Part shown: in pieces, positions 29,605 to 37,259 of the stretch | Position numbering within the stretch: position 1 is the first letter of the stretch | How the letters are laid out: the number at the start of each line of letters is the position of its first letter | From: Paramylibacter kogurei | Lineage (GTDB): Bacteria; Pseudomonadota; Alphaproteobacteria; Rhodobacterales; Rhodobacteraceae | DNA: 64,000 nt | NCBI RefSeq assembly: GCF_002742285.1 | Contig: NZ_MDGM01000012.1 | Coordinates: forward strand, 1,054,001-1,118,000 | Direction of reading: 5' to 3' | Notes under the pieces: model-generated | Database searches by the model: none | What the model saw: only the letters and a program-made list of their open reading frames with translations | Told to the model about the DNA's origin: nothing | Program-made: the position numbers and the translations under genes

Positions 29605-30039
29605 ATGTCATTCTCGTTACTCAGATTTACGCTCTATATTACAGGGCTGATGATCGTGGCCATCGGCGCGAGCATCTATCTGTTTGGGATATACCCAATG
29701 GCACAAATTTTCGCCCCAATGGCAGATATATTGCTGGGCGATATTGCCCCGCTTGATCAATTGAACCACCCCGATATCGACAGCGAAATGCGGTTCTTGG
29801 CGATATTTTATGTGGCTTACGGCATGATCGTATTAAATACCGCATCTGATTTACGCCGGCGAATGCATCGCATTCCATTATTGGCAACGGTGGTATTGTT
29901 GGGCGCAGTTGGGCGCGGAATTTCGATATATTTCAATGGCATGCCACATGGGATCATGTTGATATTGCTCAGCGTTGAAATCGTCGTGCCGCTGTTCATC
30001 ATCATGCTTCAGCAACGCGCAAAACGGCGATTATTCTAA
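29605..30039 (+). CDS. DUF4345 membrane protein
   Basis: A 144-aa protein from ATG 29605 (an ATG six codons earlier is also in frame). It has four hydrophobic segments at about residues 5-27, 61-80, 90-107 and 115-135. The pattern LDQLNHPDIDSEMRFLAIFYVAYGM fits DUF4345, a small integral membrane family of unknown function. It starts divergently from the DUF3445 gene and ends 78 bp before dddP. Confidence 0.72.
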   Translation: MSFSLLRFTLYITGLMIVAIGASIYLFGIYPMAQIFAPMADILLGDIAPLDQLNHPDIDSEMRFLAIFYVAYGMIVLNTASDLRRRMHRIPLLATVVLLGAVGRGISIYFNGMPHGIMLILLSVEIVVPLFIIMLQQRAKRRLF

Positions 30040-30117
30040 AAAACGACATGATCGCGGCGCAAATTGGCGATACGCGGCGGATAAATCAGACTTTGCTTAA
30101 CCTGCGGAGGATTGATT

Positions 30118-31449
30118 TTGAACGACCATTACGCATCAATGCGAAAAATCGACCCAACGGCGGGCGCCACCCTGCCCGATGGAACGCCCAATATTGCCGA
30201 TCGCATCGAAATCGGGCCAAGTTTACTGGCCTTGGATGAATGGAAATTGGCGGGGCTAACCCTGCCTGATTTGCCTGCCATGCGTAAATTTCGCTGGCAA
30301 CGCTTGGTCGATCATATCAATGCCCGTGATTACGGCGGGTTGTTGATTTTTGATCCGCTCAATATTCGATACGCCACTGACAGCACCAATATGCAGTTGT
30401 GGAATACGCATAATCCATTTCGAGCGGCACTGATCTGTGCCGATGGTTATATGGTGGTTTGGGATTATAAAAACGCCATGTTCCTGTCAGAATTTAACCC
30501 ATTGGTGCGCGAACAACGATCGGGTGCTGATCTGTTTTATTTTGATCGCGGCGATATGGTGGATGCGGGTGCGGATACATTCGCAAAAGAGGTGCACGAT
30601 CTGATCAATCAACATGGCGGTGGCAATTTGCGCCTTGGGGTGGACAAGGCAATGTTCACAGGGTTTCGCGCGCTAATGGCACAGGGTTTTGAAATCATGA
30701 ACGGTGAAGAGCTCACCGAAAAGGCGCGATCAATCAAAGGTGTTGATGAAATTCATGCTATGCGATGCGCCCATCATGCCGCCGAAACGGCGGTACACGA
30801 AATGCAAGATGCGGTGCGCATTGGAATGTCGGAAAATGAAATCTGGGCCGAATTGCACCGCGCCAATATCGCGCGTGGTGGTGAATGGATTGAAACGCGA
30901 TTGCTCGCCACGGGGCCGCGCACAAATCCGTGGTTTCAGGAATGTGGCCCGCGCCAATTGCAAAACAATGAAATTCTGGCGTTCGATACAGATTTGATCG
31001 GCTGTTATGGCATGTGCATCGACATCAGCCGCACATGGTGGATTGGCGATCAATCCCCTCGCCCCGATATGATTACCGCCATGCGCCACGCCCATGATCA
31101 TATCATGGAAAATATGGCGCTGTTAAAACCCGGTGTCACATGTGATGAACTGACATTCGGGGGGCATCAATTGGCGCCACAATATGTGCGCCAACAATAT
31201 GGATGCCGTTTTCATGGGGTTGGTTTGTGCGATGAATGGCCATTGATCGCATATCCAGAAAACCACGTCACAGGCGCGTTCGATTATGAACTGAAGGCGG
31301 GTATGGTCCTGTGTGTCGAAGCCTTGGTCAGCCCAGAAAATGGCGATTTTTCAATCAAGCTGGAAGATCAGGTTTTAATCACAGAGGATGGTTATGAAAA
31401 CCTCACGACCTATCCTTTTTGCCCGCATTTGATGGGTGAAACCCGCTAA
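30118..31449 (+). CDS. dddP: DMSP lyase DddP (M24-fold, iron enzyme)
   Basis: A 443-aa enzyme that cleaves dimethylsulfoniopropionate to acrylate and dimethylsulfide. The start is TTG at 30118, placed 7 nt after a perfect GGAGG and giving MNDHYASMRKIDP, like other DddP proteins. A TTG two codons earlier is too close to the GGAGG. The metal ligands of the M24 fold are all present: D290 and D292 (FDTDLIG), D302 (CIDISRTWW), H366 (FHGVGLCDEWP), E401 (CVEALV) and E416 (KLEDQV). D372 in CDEWP lines up with the residue proposed to act in catalysis in characterised DddP. Long identities with roseobacter DddP (for example DPLNIRYATD, TNPWFQECGPR) favour this over a generic Xaa-Pro peptidase. It ends 3 bp into the convergent MATE gene. 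Confidence 0.92.
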   Translation: MNDHYASMRKIDPTAGATLPDGTPNIADRIEIGPSLLALDEWKLAGLTLPDLPAMRKFRWQRLVDHINARDYGGLLIFDPLNIRYATDSTNMQLWNTHNPFRAALICADGYMVVWDYKNAMFLSEFNPLVREQRSGADLFYFDRGDMVDAGADTFAKEVHDLINQHGGGNLRLGVDKAMFTGFRALMAQGFEIMNGEELTEKARSIKGVDEIHAMRCAHHAAETAVHEMQDAVRIGMSENEIWAELHRANIARGGEWIETRLLATGPRTNPWFQECGPRQLQNNEILAFDTDLIGCYGMCIDISRTWWIGDQSPRPDMITAMRHAHDHIMENMALLKPGVTCDELTFGGHQLAPQYVRQQYGCRFHGVGLCDEWPLIAYPENHVTGAFDYELKAGMVLCVEALVSPENGDFSIKLEDQVLITEDGYENLTTYPFCPHLMGETR

Positions 31450-32852
31450 TTGTTGGGAACCATCGCGGGCTGTGCATTAAGCAATACGCGCAATCGCAGC
31501 CCCAGTAATATCGCCGCCAAGCCAAGCCCAAAAACAAGCCCCCACCAAACACCAGTTGCCCCCAGCCCAAATGTGAACCCAAGGAAATAGCTGGTTGGCA
31601 AACCAACAAACCAAAATGACACCACCGCAATCATCATCGGGATTAACGTATCTTTTAATCCGCGCAACAATGCCGACATAACCAATTGCAAGGCATCCAC
31701 AATTTGAAACATTGCCGCGACAACCAACAAGGTTGAACCAAGTGCCACGATTTCAACAACACGGGTTTCTTCGCGATCCAAAAACAGCGGGATCAATCGA
31801 TCGGGCAGAACCAGATACAACACCATCGTCACCACCGCAATTGCCACGGCCAAGATAACGGCCACGAATGATGCACGGCGCAATTCGTTGTTTTCGCTAC
31901 GCCCCCAAAACCGCGCGGCACGCACGGTGGCCGCATTGGACATGCCAAGCGGGATCATGAAAAAGATCGTAACGATCTGTAAAACAATCCCATGTGTCGC
32001 CAGTGCCAATGTGCCAAACGCCCCAACCATCAATGTGGATGCGGTGAACAATCCCGTTTCCGCAAGCATGGACAGGCTGATCGGCCAACCTAATGAAAAC
32101 ACCTCTTTCAGACGGTGAAAATCAATTTGGAAAAACCCACGGTAAAACAAATATCCGCGAATTTCATCGCGCCAATAGGCATAGCATAAAAACGCAACCA
32201 ATGTGGCGCTGGTGGTCATCACCGATGAAATCGCCGCCCCGCGTGCGCCCAATTCAGGCATACCAAAATTGCCAAATATGAACACATAGTTCAAAACCGC
32301 GTTCCAAATCGCACCCAGAACCACAACCCAAAACACCACTTGCGTGCGTTCAAGCGCTGAAAAAAAGCTGCGTGTGACAAACACCAATGCACCAGGGATC
32401 AATGCCCATTGCGCAATGGACATATATTGCCCCGCAATATGGGCAAGTTCGGGTTGTTGCCCCGTCAACAGCAGGAATTTTTCAAGAAAGCTCAGTGGAA
32501 TAATCGCAAGCATACTGTAAACAAGCGCGATCAACGCGGCCATGCGTACCGATTGGCGCACCTCGCTATCGCGCCCTGCTGCAATCGCATTGGCCGCCAT
32601 TGGCATCACCGCAAAGGCAAAGCCAGATCCGATCAACAACACAAGGATAAACACCTGTGTTGCCAAAATCGTACCTGCCAATTCTTCGACGCCATACCAG
32701 CCTAGCATGACCACATCCGTTGTTTGGATTAACATCTGTGCCAGATGCGATCCAACCAATGGTGTGCCCAATGCGAGCGTTGAACGAACGTGTGATGACC
32801 AGCTTTGCAAGCGTTTACCCGATAAATATGTTTTGCAAATCGCAAAAACCAA
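31446..32852 (-). CDS. MATE-family efflux transporter
   Basis: A 468-aa protein with twelve predicted membrane segments. The N-terminal motif LGTPLVGSHLAQMLIQTTDVVMLGWYG is typical of NorM-like MATE proteins, which export cationic drugs or metabolites in exchange for sodium ions or protons. The start is uncertain. The frame opens with TTG at 32852, and a second TTG 14 codons downstream is possible; no in-frame ATG lies near the expected N-terminus. The 3' end overlaps that of dddP. Confidence 0.9.
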   Translation of the reverse strand: MVFAICKTYLSGKRLQSWSSHVRSTLALGTPLVGSHLAQMLIQTTDVVMLGWYGVEELAGTILATQVFILVLLIGSGFAFAVMPMAANAIAAGRDSEVRQSVRMAALIALVYSMLAIIPLSFLEKFLLLTGQQPELAHIAGQYMSIAQWALIPGALVFVTRSFFSALERTQVVFWVVVLGAIWNAVLNYVFIFGNFGMPELGARGAAISSVMTTSATLVAFLCYAYWRDEIRGYLFYRGFFQIDFHRLKEVFSLGWPISLSMLAETGLFTASTLMVGAFGTLALATHGIVLQIVTIFFMIPLGMSNAATVRAARFWGRSENNELRRASFVAVILAVAIAVVTMVLYLVLPDRLIPLFLDREETRVVEIVALGSTLLVVAAMFQIVDALQLVMSALLRGLKDTLIPMMIAVVSFWFVGLPTSYFLGFTFGLGATGVWWGLVFGLGLAAILLGLRLRVLLNAQPAMVPNN

Positions 32853-32908
32853 ATGAACTTTTCGATCGCTATGTAATGTCTTGAACCAGAATGTATAATT
32901 TCTTCTTT

Positions 32909-33093
32909 AAAAAACGTGACTAAAATCACTGTTTTTTGTCAAGTTCGGAATAAATGTCACGTGGTTTTATTGAAACTGAAACAATCAATTCCTATCTGTT
33001 TGCCACGCCCAGAGGGAACATTGAAAAATGTTGGGTGATTACTGAGTTGCCGACGTCTGCTGTCGGTTGAATTAAGCCGCCACGCGATGTGGC
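32909..33093. promoter_or_regulatory. Three inverted repeats between the MATE gene and the small secreted protein
   Basis: A dyad AAAAAAC-GTGA-N6-TCAC-TGTTTTTT lies at 32909-32937. Two compact hairpins follow just before the next gene: CCGAC-N7-GTCGG (33050-33066) and GCCAC-N5-GTGGC (33079-33093). The first could be an operator or a bidirectional terminator. The latter two would lie in the 5' leader of the gene at 33106. Confidence 0.45.
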
Positions 33094-33105
33094 AATGGGG
33101 ATAAA

Positions 33106-33567
33106 ATGTTAAAAGCTGCTGTTATCGTGGCCACGCTTGTGGCCTCTCCTGTTTTTGCAGGGTCTTGGAATGGGTCAACAACGGATGGGATCCGTCTGGC
33201 CAGTGTCACAACCAAATCTGCCGATGAATTGGCCGTGATGTGTGACGTTGGAATCAACGCCCCGATTTCAGCGGTGACAATGACGATCAACGGCACATCA
33301 CCCATGCCAAATTCCACCGTCATGTTGCAATTTGACAAAGACGCGCCAATCTATGCCACCACCGATGATGAGGGCGGCATTGGCACATTCACCCACGAAG
33401 ATGTCGCGCAATTCAACCGCATCATCACGTTGATGAAGTCCAAATCCAAGGTAAAGGCACGTTTGTTCAACGGTGAAACCGCCACATTCGCATTGCGCGG
33501 ATCATCGGCGGCCATTGGTGATGAATGTGCGGTTCACGGCGATACAATGCAAATGGCCTCGCAATAA
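33106..33567 (+). CDS. Small secreted protein of unknown function
   Basis: A 153-aa protein that I cannot assign to a family. A clear signal peptide (about residues 1-18, cleaving after VFA) leads into a beta-rich mature domain of about 135 residues. Two cysteines, in AVMCDVG and GDECAVHG, could form one disulfide. GGGG at 33097-33100 is a reasonable ribosome-binding site. Two hairpins lie just upstream. It precedes parE by 71 bp on the same strand but probably is a separate unit. Confidence 0.75.
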   Translation: MLKAAVIVATLVASPVFAGSWNGSTTDGIRLASVTTKSADELAVMCDVGINAPISAVTMTINGTSPMPNSTVMLQFDKDAPIYATTDDEGGIGTFTHEDVAQFNRIITLMKSKSKVKARLFNGETATFALRGSSAAIGDECAVHGDTMQMASQ

Positions 33568-33638
33568 TTGCTATACCCTGTGGGGTAACTTGTTCTATGA
33601 TCTTGCAAAACGAGCAATAACGAGAATCAAGAGCCCCA

Positions 33639-35621
33639 ATGGCCCCAAACGACCTATTCAAAGACGAACCTGAAAAATCATATGATGCATCCTCTATCCA
33701 AGTGTTGGAGGATATGGAACACGTGCGCCTGCGCCCTGGTATGTATATCGGTGGAACGGATGATCGCGCGCTGCATCACATGGTGGCGGAAATCATCGAC
33801 AACTCGATGGACGAAGCGGTCGCAGGCCACGCCAATTGGATCGAGGTGGAATTGCACGCCAATTTCCACGTCACCATTCGTGATAACGGGCGGGGCATCC
33901 CCACGGATATGCACCCCAAATTCCCCGAAAAATCCGCACTGGAAATCATTTTCTGCACGCTCAACGCAGGCGGTAAATTTTCTGGCGATAGCTATGAAAC
34001 ATCCGGCGGCTTGCATGGGGTTGGTTCATCCGTGGTCAACGCCCTGTCCGATCACGTGCGGGTCGAGGTTGCGCGCAACCGCGAATTATTCGCAATGGAT
34101 TTTTCACGCGGCATTCCCCAAACCAAATTGGAAAATCTGGGCTCCACGCAAAACCGTCGCGGCACCACGGTCACATTCCACCCTGATCCCGAAATCTTTG
34201 GCGCATCGGCAAAATTCAAACCAAAACGCCTGTATGACATGGCGAAATCCAAGGCCTATTTGTTTTCGGGCGTTGAAATCCGTTGGAAATGTGCACCCGA
34301 ATGTCTGGGTTCAGGCGACGAAACACCGCTCACCGACACATTCCATTTCCCAAATGGATTGGCGGATTATCTGTCACAACGCCTTGAGGGTGCGAATACC
34401 TATTCCGATCAACCCTTCGCGGGCAAGGTACAATTCGCCGAAAAATTCGGAAACAACGAAATCGGCAATGTTGAATGGGCGATCAACTGGACCCCATCGC
34501 GCGATGCGTTCACCCAATCCTATTGTAACACCGTCCCCACACCAGAGGGCGGCACACATGAAAGCGGATTTTGGTCTGCGATCCTCAAGGGGATCAAGGC
34601 TTACGGCGAACTAGTGAACAACAAAAAGGCCGCGCAAATCACCCGTGATGATGTCATGGGCGGTGGCTGTGCGCTGGTGTCCGTATTCATTCGCGAACCC
34701 AAATTCGTGGGCCAAACCAAGGATCGCCTTGCCACGGTCGAGGCAACTCGCTTGGTTGAAAATTCCGTGCGTGACCATTTTGATAACTGGTTGGCGGCGA
34801 ATAATAAATTCGCAGGTGCCATTCTGGATTATATGGTCCTTAAGGCCGAAGAGCGCCTCCGCCGTCGCCAAGAAAAAGAAACCGCACGCAAATCCGCCAC
34901 CAAAAAACTCCGCCTGCCGGGCAAGCTAACGGATTGTTCCAATTCCGCACGCGAAGGCACCGAATTGTTTATCGTCGAGGGCGACAGCGCGGGCGGCAGC
35001 GCCAAAATGGCGCGTGATCGTAAAACCCAAGCGCTCTTGCCGCTGCGCGGTAAAATCCTCAACGTGTTGGGGGCGGCCTCCAATAAAATGGCGACGAATA
35101 ACGAAATCAATGATCTGTGTCAGGCGCTAGGCGTTGGCATGGGTACGAAATTCAACGTCGAAGATTTGCGTTATGAAAAGGTCATCATCATGACCGATGC
35201 GGATGTTGACGGTGCCCATATCGCCAGCTTGCTCATGACATTTTTCTTTACCCAAATGCGCCCGCTGATTGATCAGGGTCATCTCTACATGGCCTGCCCG
35301 CCCCTGTTCCGCCTCACCCAAGGATCGCGCCGCGTTTATTGCATGGACGATCAGGAAAAAGACGAAATGCTGGCCAAAGGTTTGGGCGGTCGCGGTAAAA
35401 TCGACATTTCACGATTCAAAGGTCTTGGCGAAATGGACGCCAAGGATTTGAAAGAAACCACAATGAAACCCGAAACCCGCCAATTGATCCGCATCACCAT
35501 TGACGAAGACGAACCGGGCGAAACCGACAAACTCGTCGATCAACTCATGGGCAAAAAACCAGAGCTACGCTTTCAGTATATTCAGGAGAATGCGAAATTT
35601 GTTGAGGAGCTGGATGTATAA
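33639..35621 (+). CDS. parE: DNA topoisomerase IV subunit B
   Basis: A 660-aa type IIA topoisomerase ATPase subunit that decatenates chromosomes. The GHKL ATPase motifs are EIIDNSMDEAVAG, DNGRGIP and GGLHGVGSSVVN. The TOPRIM motifs are EGDSAGGSAKMARDR and MTDADVDGAHI. The length and the PGMYIGGTDDRALHHM start favour ParE over GyrB. parC is not in the window. Confidence 0.95.
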   Translation: MAPNDLFKDEPEKSYDASSIQVLEDMEHVRLRPGMYIGGTDDRALHHMVAEIIDNSMDEAVAGHANWIEVELHANFHVTIRDNGRGIPTDMHPKFPEKSALEIIFCTLNAGGKFSGDSYETSGGLHGVGSSVVNALSDHVRVEVARNRELFAMDFSRGIPQTKLENLGSTQNRRGTTVTFHPDPEIFGASAKFKPKRLYDMAKSKAYLFSGVEIRWKCAPECLGSGDETPLTDTFHFPNGLADYLSQRLEGANTYSDQPFAGKVQFAEKFGNNEIGNVEWAINWTPSRDAFTQSYCNTVPTPEGGTHESGFWSAILKGIKAYGELVNNKKAAQITRDDVMGGGCALVSVFIREPKFVGQTKDRLATVEATRLVENSVRDHFDNWLAANNKFAGAILDYMVLKAEERLRRRQEKETARKSATKKLRLPGKLTDCSNSAREGTELFIVEGDSAGGSAKMARDRKTQALLPLRGKILNVLGAASNKMATNNEINDLCQALGVGMGTKFNVEDLRYEKVIIMTDADVDGAHIASLLMTFFFTQMRPLIDQGHLYMACPPLFRLTQGSRRVYCMDDQEKDEMLAKGLGGRGKIDISRFKGLGEMDAKDLKETTMKPETRQLIRITIDEDEPGETDKLVDQLMGKKPELRFQYIQENAKFVEELDV

Positions 35622-35623
35622 GT

Positions 35624-35673
35624 TTTCGCAAAAGCGAAAATCTTAGGCCGACAGCCAATTGCAATGCAATTGG
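35624..35673. promoter_or_regulatory. Hairpin and perfect palindrome upstream of the COG2958 gene
   Basis: TTTTCGC-AAAA-GCGAAAA (35624-35641) lies right after the parE stop but has no T-run. A perfect 8-bp inverted repeat CCAATTGC-AAT-GCAATTGG (35655-35673) is centred 37 bp before the next ATG and is a good operator candidate for the winged-helix protein encoded there. Confidence 0.5.
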
Positions 35674-35700
35674 TGAGAGGTGTTAGACAAGAGAGAAAAA

Positions 35701-36663
35701 ATGCAATTTAGTATAAGCAAATTCGTATTAGAATTACTAAAGAGTTACCCTGAACAAAAATTTACCGCACGCGAAATCGGAGAATGGATAATGCAAAATT
35801 ATCCCAAAGCGGTAGAAAATAAACGCAATAATAGTACTGCAAGAAAATTTCCACTCGATACTGACACCGCTATGTTAAACCAAATTGTCGCGGAGATAGG
35901 TTCACAACGTCCCCAAATTCAAAAAAAGCATCGTGACATCAAAACAACTGAAGGTCGACCTCGACAATTCTACTATAGCTTGAAATCCGATGATCAAGAG
36001 ATACTTGATCTAAACCAGTTCGATCAAACCAATAAAAATTCAAACCATTCAGAACAAAAACTTTCAGAAGCAGACCTATACCCACTACTAGCAAATTATC
36101 TTGGAACTGAACTTTCGGTTTACAGTAAACGAATAGACGAACGTCGGTCCAAAAACAAAAATGGGTCAGGTGGAAACAAATGGCTATATCCTGATCTCGT
36201 TGGAATGGAAGATCTCAGTGCAAATTGGCACCCTGAGATTAAAAATAACGTAAAAGAGTACGCTGACAAAAAGACTAAACTCTGGTCATTCGAAGTAAAA
36301 CTTATTGTAAACAGATCCAACGTACGAGAAGCTTATTTTCAAGCCGTAAGTAATTCAACTTGGGCAAATTTTGGGTATCTCGTCGCGGCAAATTTGGTAG
36401 GTGACAATACTTTAAAGGAACTTCGTGTCTTGTCAGGACTGCACGGAATTGGATTTATAAAATTAGATATCGAGAACATAAACGAAAGCCAGATACTTAT
36501 TCCAAGCAAAGAGCGTTCTGATGTTGATTGGGATACGGCAAATCGACTAGCTGAAGAGAATACTGATTTTGTGAGTTATATTCAATTGGTACTTCAATTC
36601 TACCAAACCGGTGATGCTCGTCCAAATGATTGGGACCATAATCCATCTGAAGATTTTGCTTAA
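35701..36663 (+). CDS. COG2958/HrgA-like protein: winged helix plus PD-(D/E)XK nuclease-like domain
   Basis: A 320-aa protein from ATG 35701, preceded by GAGAG. A GTG seven codons earlier is open but poorly placed. The N-terminal part (about residues 1-100) looks like a winged-helix domain (SKFVLELLKSYPEQKFTAREIGEWI). The C-terminal part has a PD-(D/E)XK pattern: P164-D165 (WLYPDLVG), then E198-x-K200 (WSFEVKL), followed by Q214 in a QxxSxxxWAN helix. This is the layout of COG2958, which includes HrgA found at restriction loci of Helicobacter and Campylobacter. Codon use is visibly different from the neighbours (many AGA, ATA, CTA, TTA; AT-rich), suggesting horizontal acquisition. A palindrome lies upstream and a tandem repeat downstream. 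Confidence 0.78.
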   Translation: MQFSISKFVLELLKSYPEQKFTAREIGEWIMQNYPKAVENKRNNSTARKFPLDTDTAMLNQIVAEIGSQRPQIQKKHRDIKTTEGRPRQFYYSLKSDDQEILDLNQFDQTNKNSNHSEQKLSEADLYPLLANYLGTELSVYSKRIDERRSKNKNGSGGNKWLYPDLVGMEDLSANWHPEIKNNVKEYADKKTKLWSFEVKLIVNRSNVREAYFQAVSNSTWANFGYLVAANLVGDNTLKELRVLSGLHGIGFIKLDIENINESQILIPSKERSDVDWDTANRLAEENTDFVSYIQLVLQFYQTGDARPNDWDHNPSEDFA

Positions 36664-36675
36664 TCCGCCACCCAC

Positions 36676-36719
36676 ATGTCCGCCACATGTCCCACGGGTG
36701 TCCGACGCATGTCCTACAC
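36676..36719. repeat. Four tandem 11-bp repeats, core RTGTCC
   Basis: Copies start at 36676, 36687, 36698 and 36709, exactly 11 bp apart: ATGTCCGCCAC, ATGTCCCACGG, GTGTCCGACGC, ATGTCCTACAC. They begin 13 bp after the stop of the COG2958 gene and end 31 bp before the 3' end of the convergent small gene. An 11-bp period places each core on about the same face of the helix. Confidence 0.85.
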
Positions 36720-36749
36720 ACTAAAAAGTTAACGTGAAATTGGTTGGGA

Positions 36750-37103
36750 TTAGTCCCACTCAAGCCGCATTTCTAGGCGCATCATACAGGCGTAAATTGC
36801 CAGTAAATTTTCATCCGCCAGCCCGCGCCATTCATGGCCTTCGCCATATCTGTCTTTCAACGTTTCGCGGGTTTTATCGTCTAAAAATCGCACACGGCGT
36901 TTTAATTCGGCGACGCGTTTTTCGACCAAAGCCACTGAATTCACTGCAAATTTTTCAAAAAATGGGGACAGGCCGATCACTTCGTGCATCAAATCCGCCT
37001 CTTGCTTGGGCGTCAGCGGTGCACGTTTGTTCGGCGCGGATTTTTGCGCAGTTTTACTTTTGACTGGTCGATGAAACTTTGACCAGATATTCGAAGTCGT
37101 CAC
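36750..37103 (-). CDS. Small unknown protein, charged and helical
   Basis: A 117-aa protein that I do not recognise. It starts with GTG at 37103 behind GGGGGA. A basic, low-complexity N-terminus (about residues 8-30, SKFHRPVKSKTAQKSAPNKR) is followed by helices rich in Glu/Lys/Arg (EKRVAELKRRVRFLDDKTRE) and a C-terminal helix. There is no signal peptide and no membrane segment. It lies between the ABC-F gene and the accessory COG2958 gene. Three palindromes occupy the 156 bp upstream. Confidence 0.6.
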   Translation of the reverse strand: MTTSNIWSKFHRPVKSKTAQKSAPNKRAPLTPKQEADLMHEVIGLSPFFEKFAVNSVALVEKRVAELKRRVRFLDDKTRETLKDRYGEGHEWRGLADENLLAIYACMMRLEMRLEWD

Positions 37104-37146
37104 AGTATCCCCCCACTCAATACATGCAAAAACACGTCTTTTTCAT

Positions 37147-37223
37147 CGTTAAAAATATTAACGAGCGGTAACTTCTACTATAGGGGGTATAGTGCCCTTT
37201 TCTACCTGTCCTTTTAGACAGGT
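37147..37223. promoter_or_regulatory. Three perfect palindromes upstream of the small unknown gene
   Basis: The 156-bp gap holds CGTTAA-N5-TTAACG (37147-37163), ACTATA-GGGGG-TATAGT (37177-37193) and ACCTGTC-N6-GACAGGT (37204-37223), spaced about 29 bp apart. The middle one resembles operators of the CsoR/RcnR/FrmR family, which have a G/C run flanked by AT-rich inverted arms. None is followed by a T-run in the minus direction, so they are not obvious terminators of the ABC-F gene. Confidence 0.6.
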
Positions 37224-37259
37224 CGTTGACACAAGGTCAGCAATAAAAATGCAATGAAA

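Noticed and set aside
33682..34614. 310-codon plus-strand frame inside parE
   Set aside because: It overlaps the conserved GHKL ATPase domain of ParE in another frame and has no family-like sequence.
35624..35641. Terminator after parE
   Set aside because: The hairpin is clear but has no T-run on either side, so it is kept only as part of the regulatory region.
36676..36719. Possible CRISPR array
   Set aside because: The units are only 11 bp with no spacer structure and no cas genes nearby.
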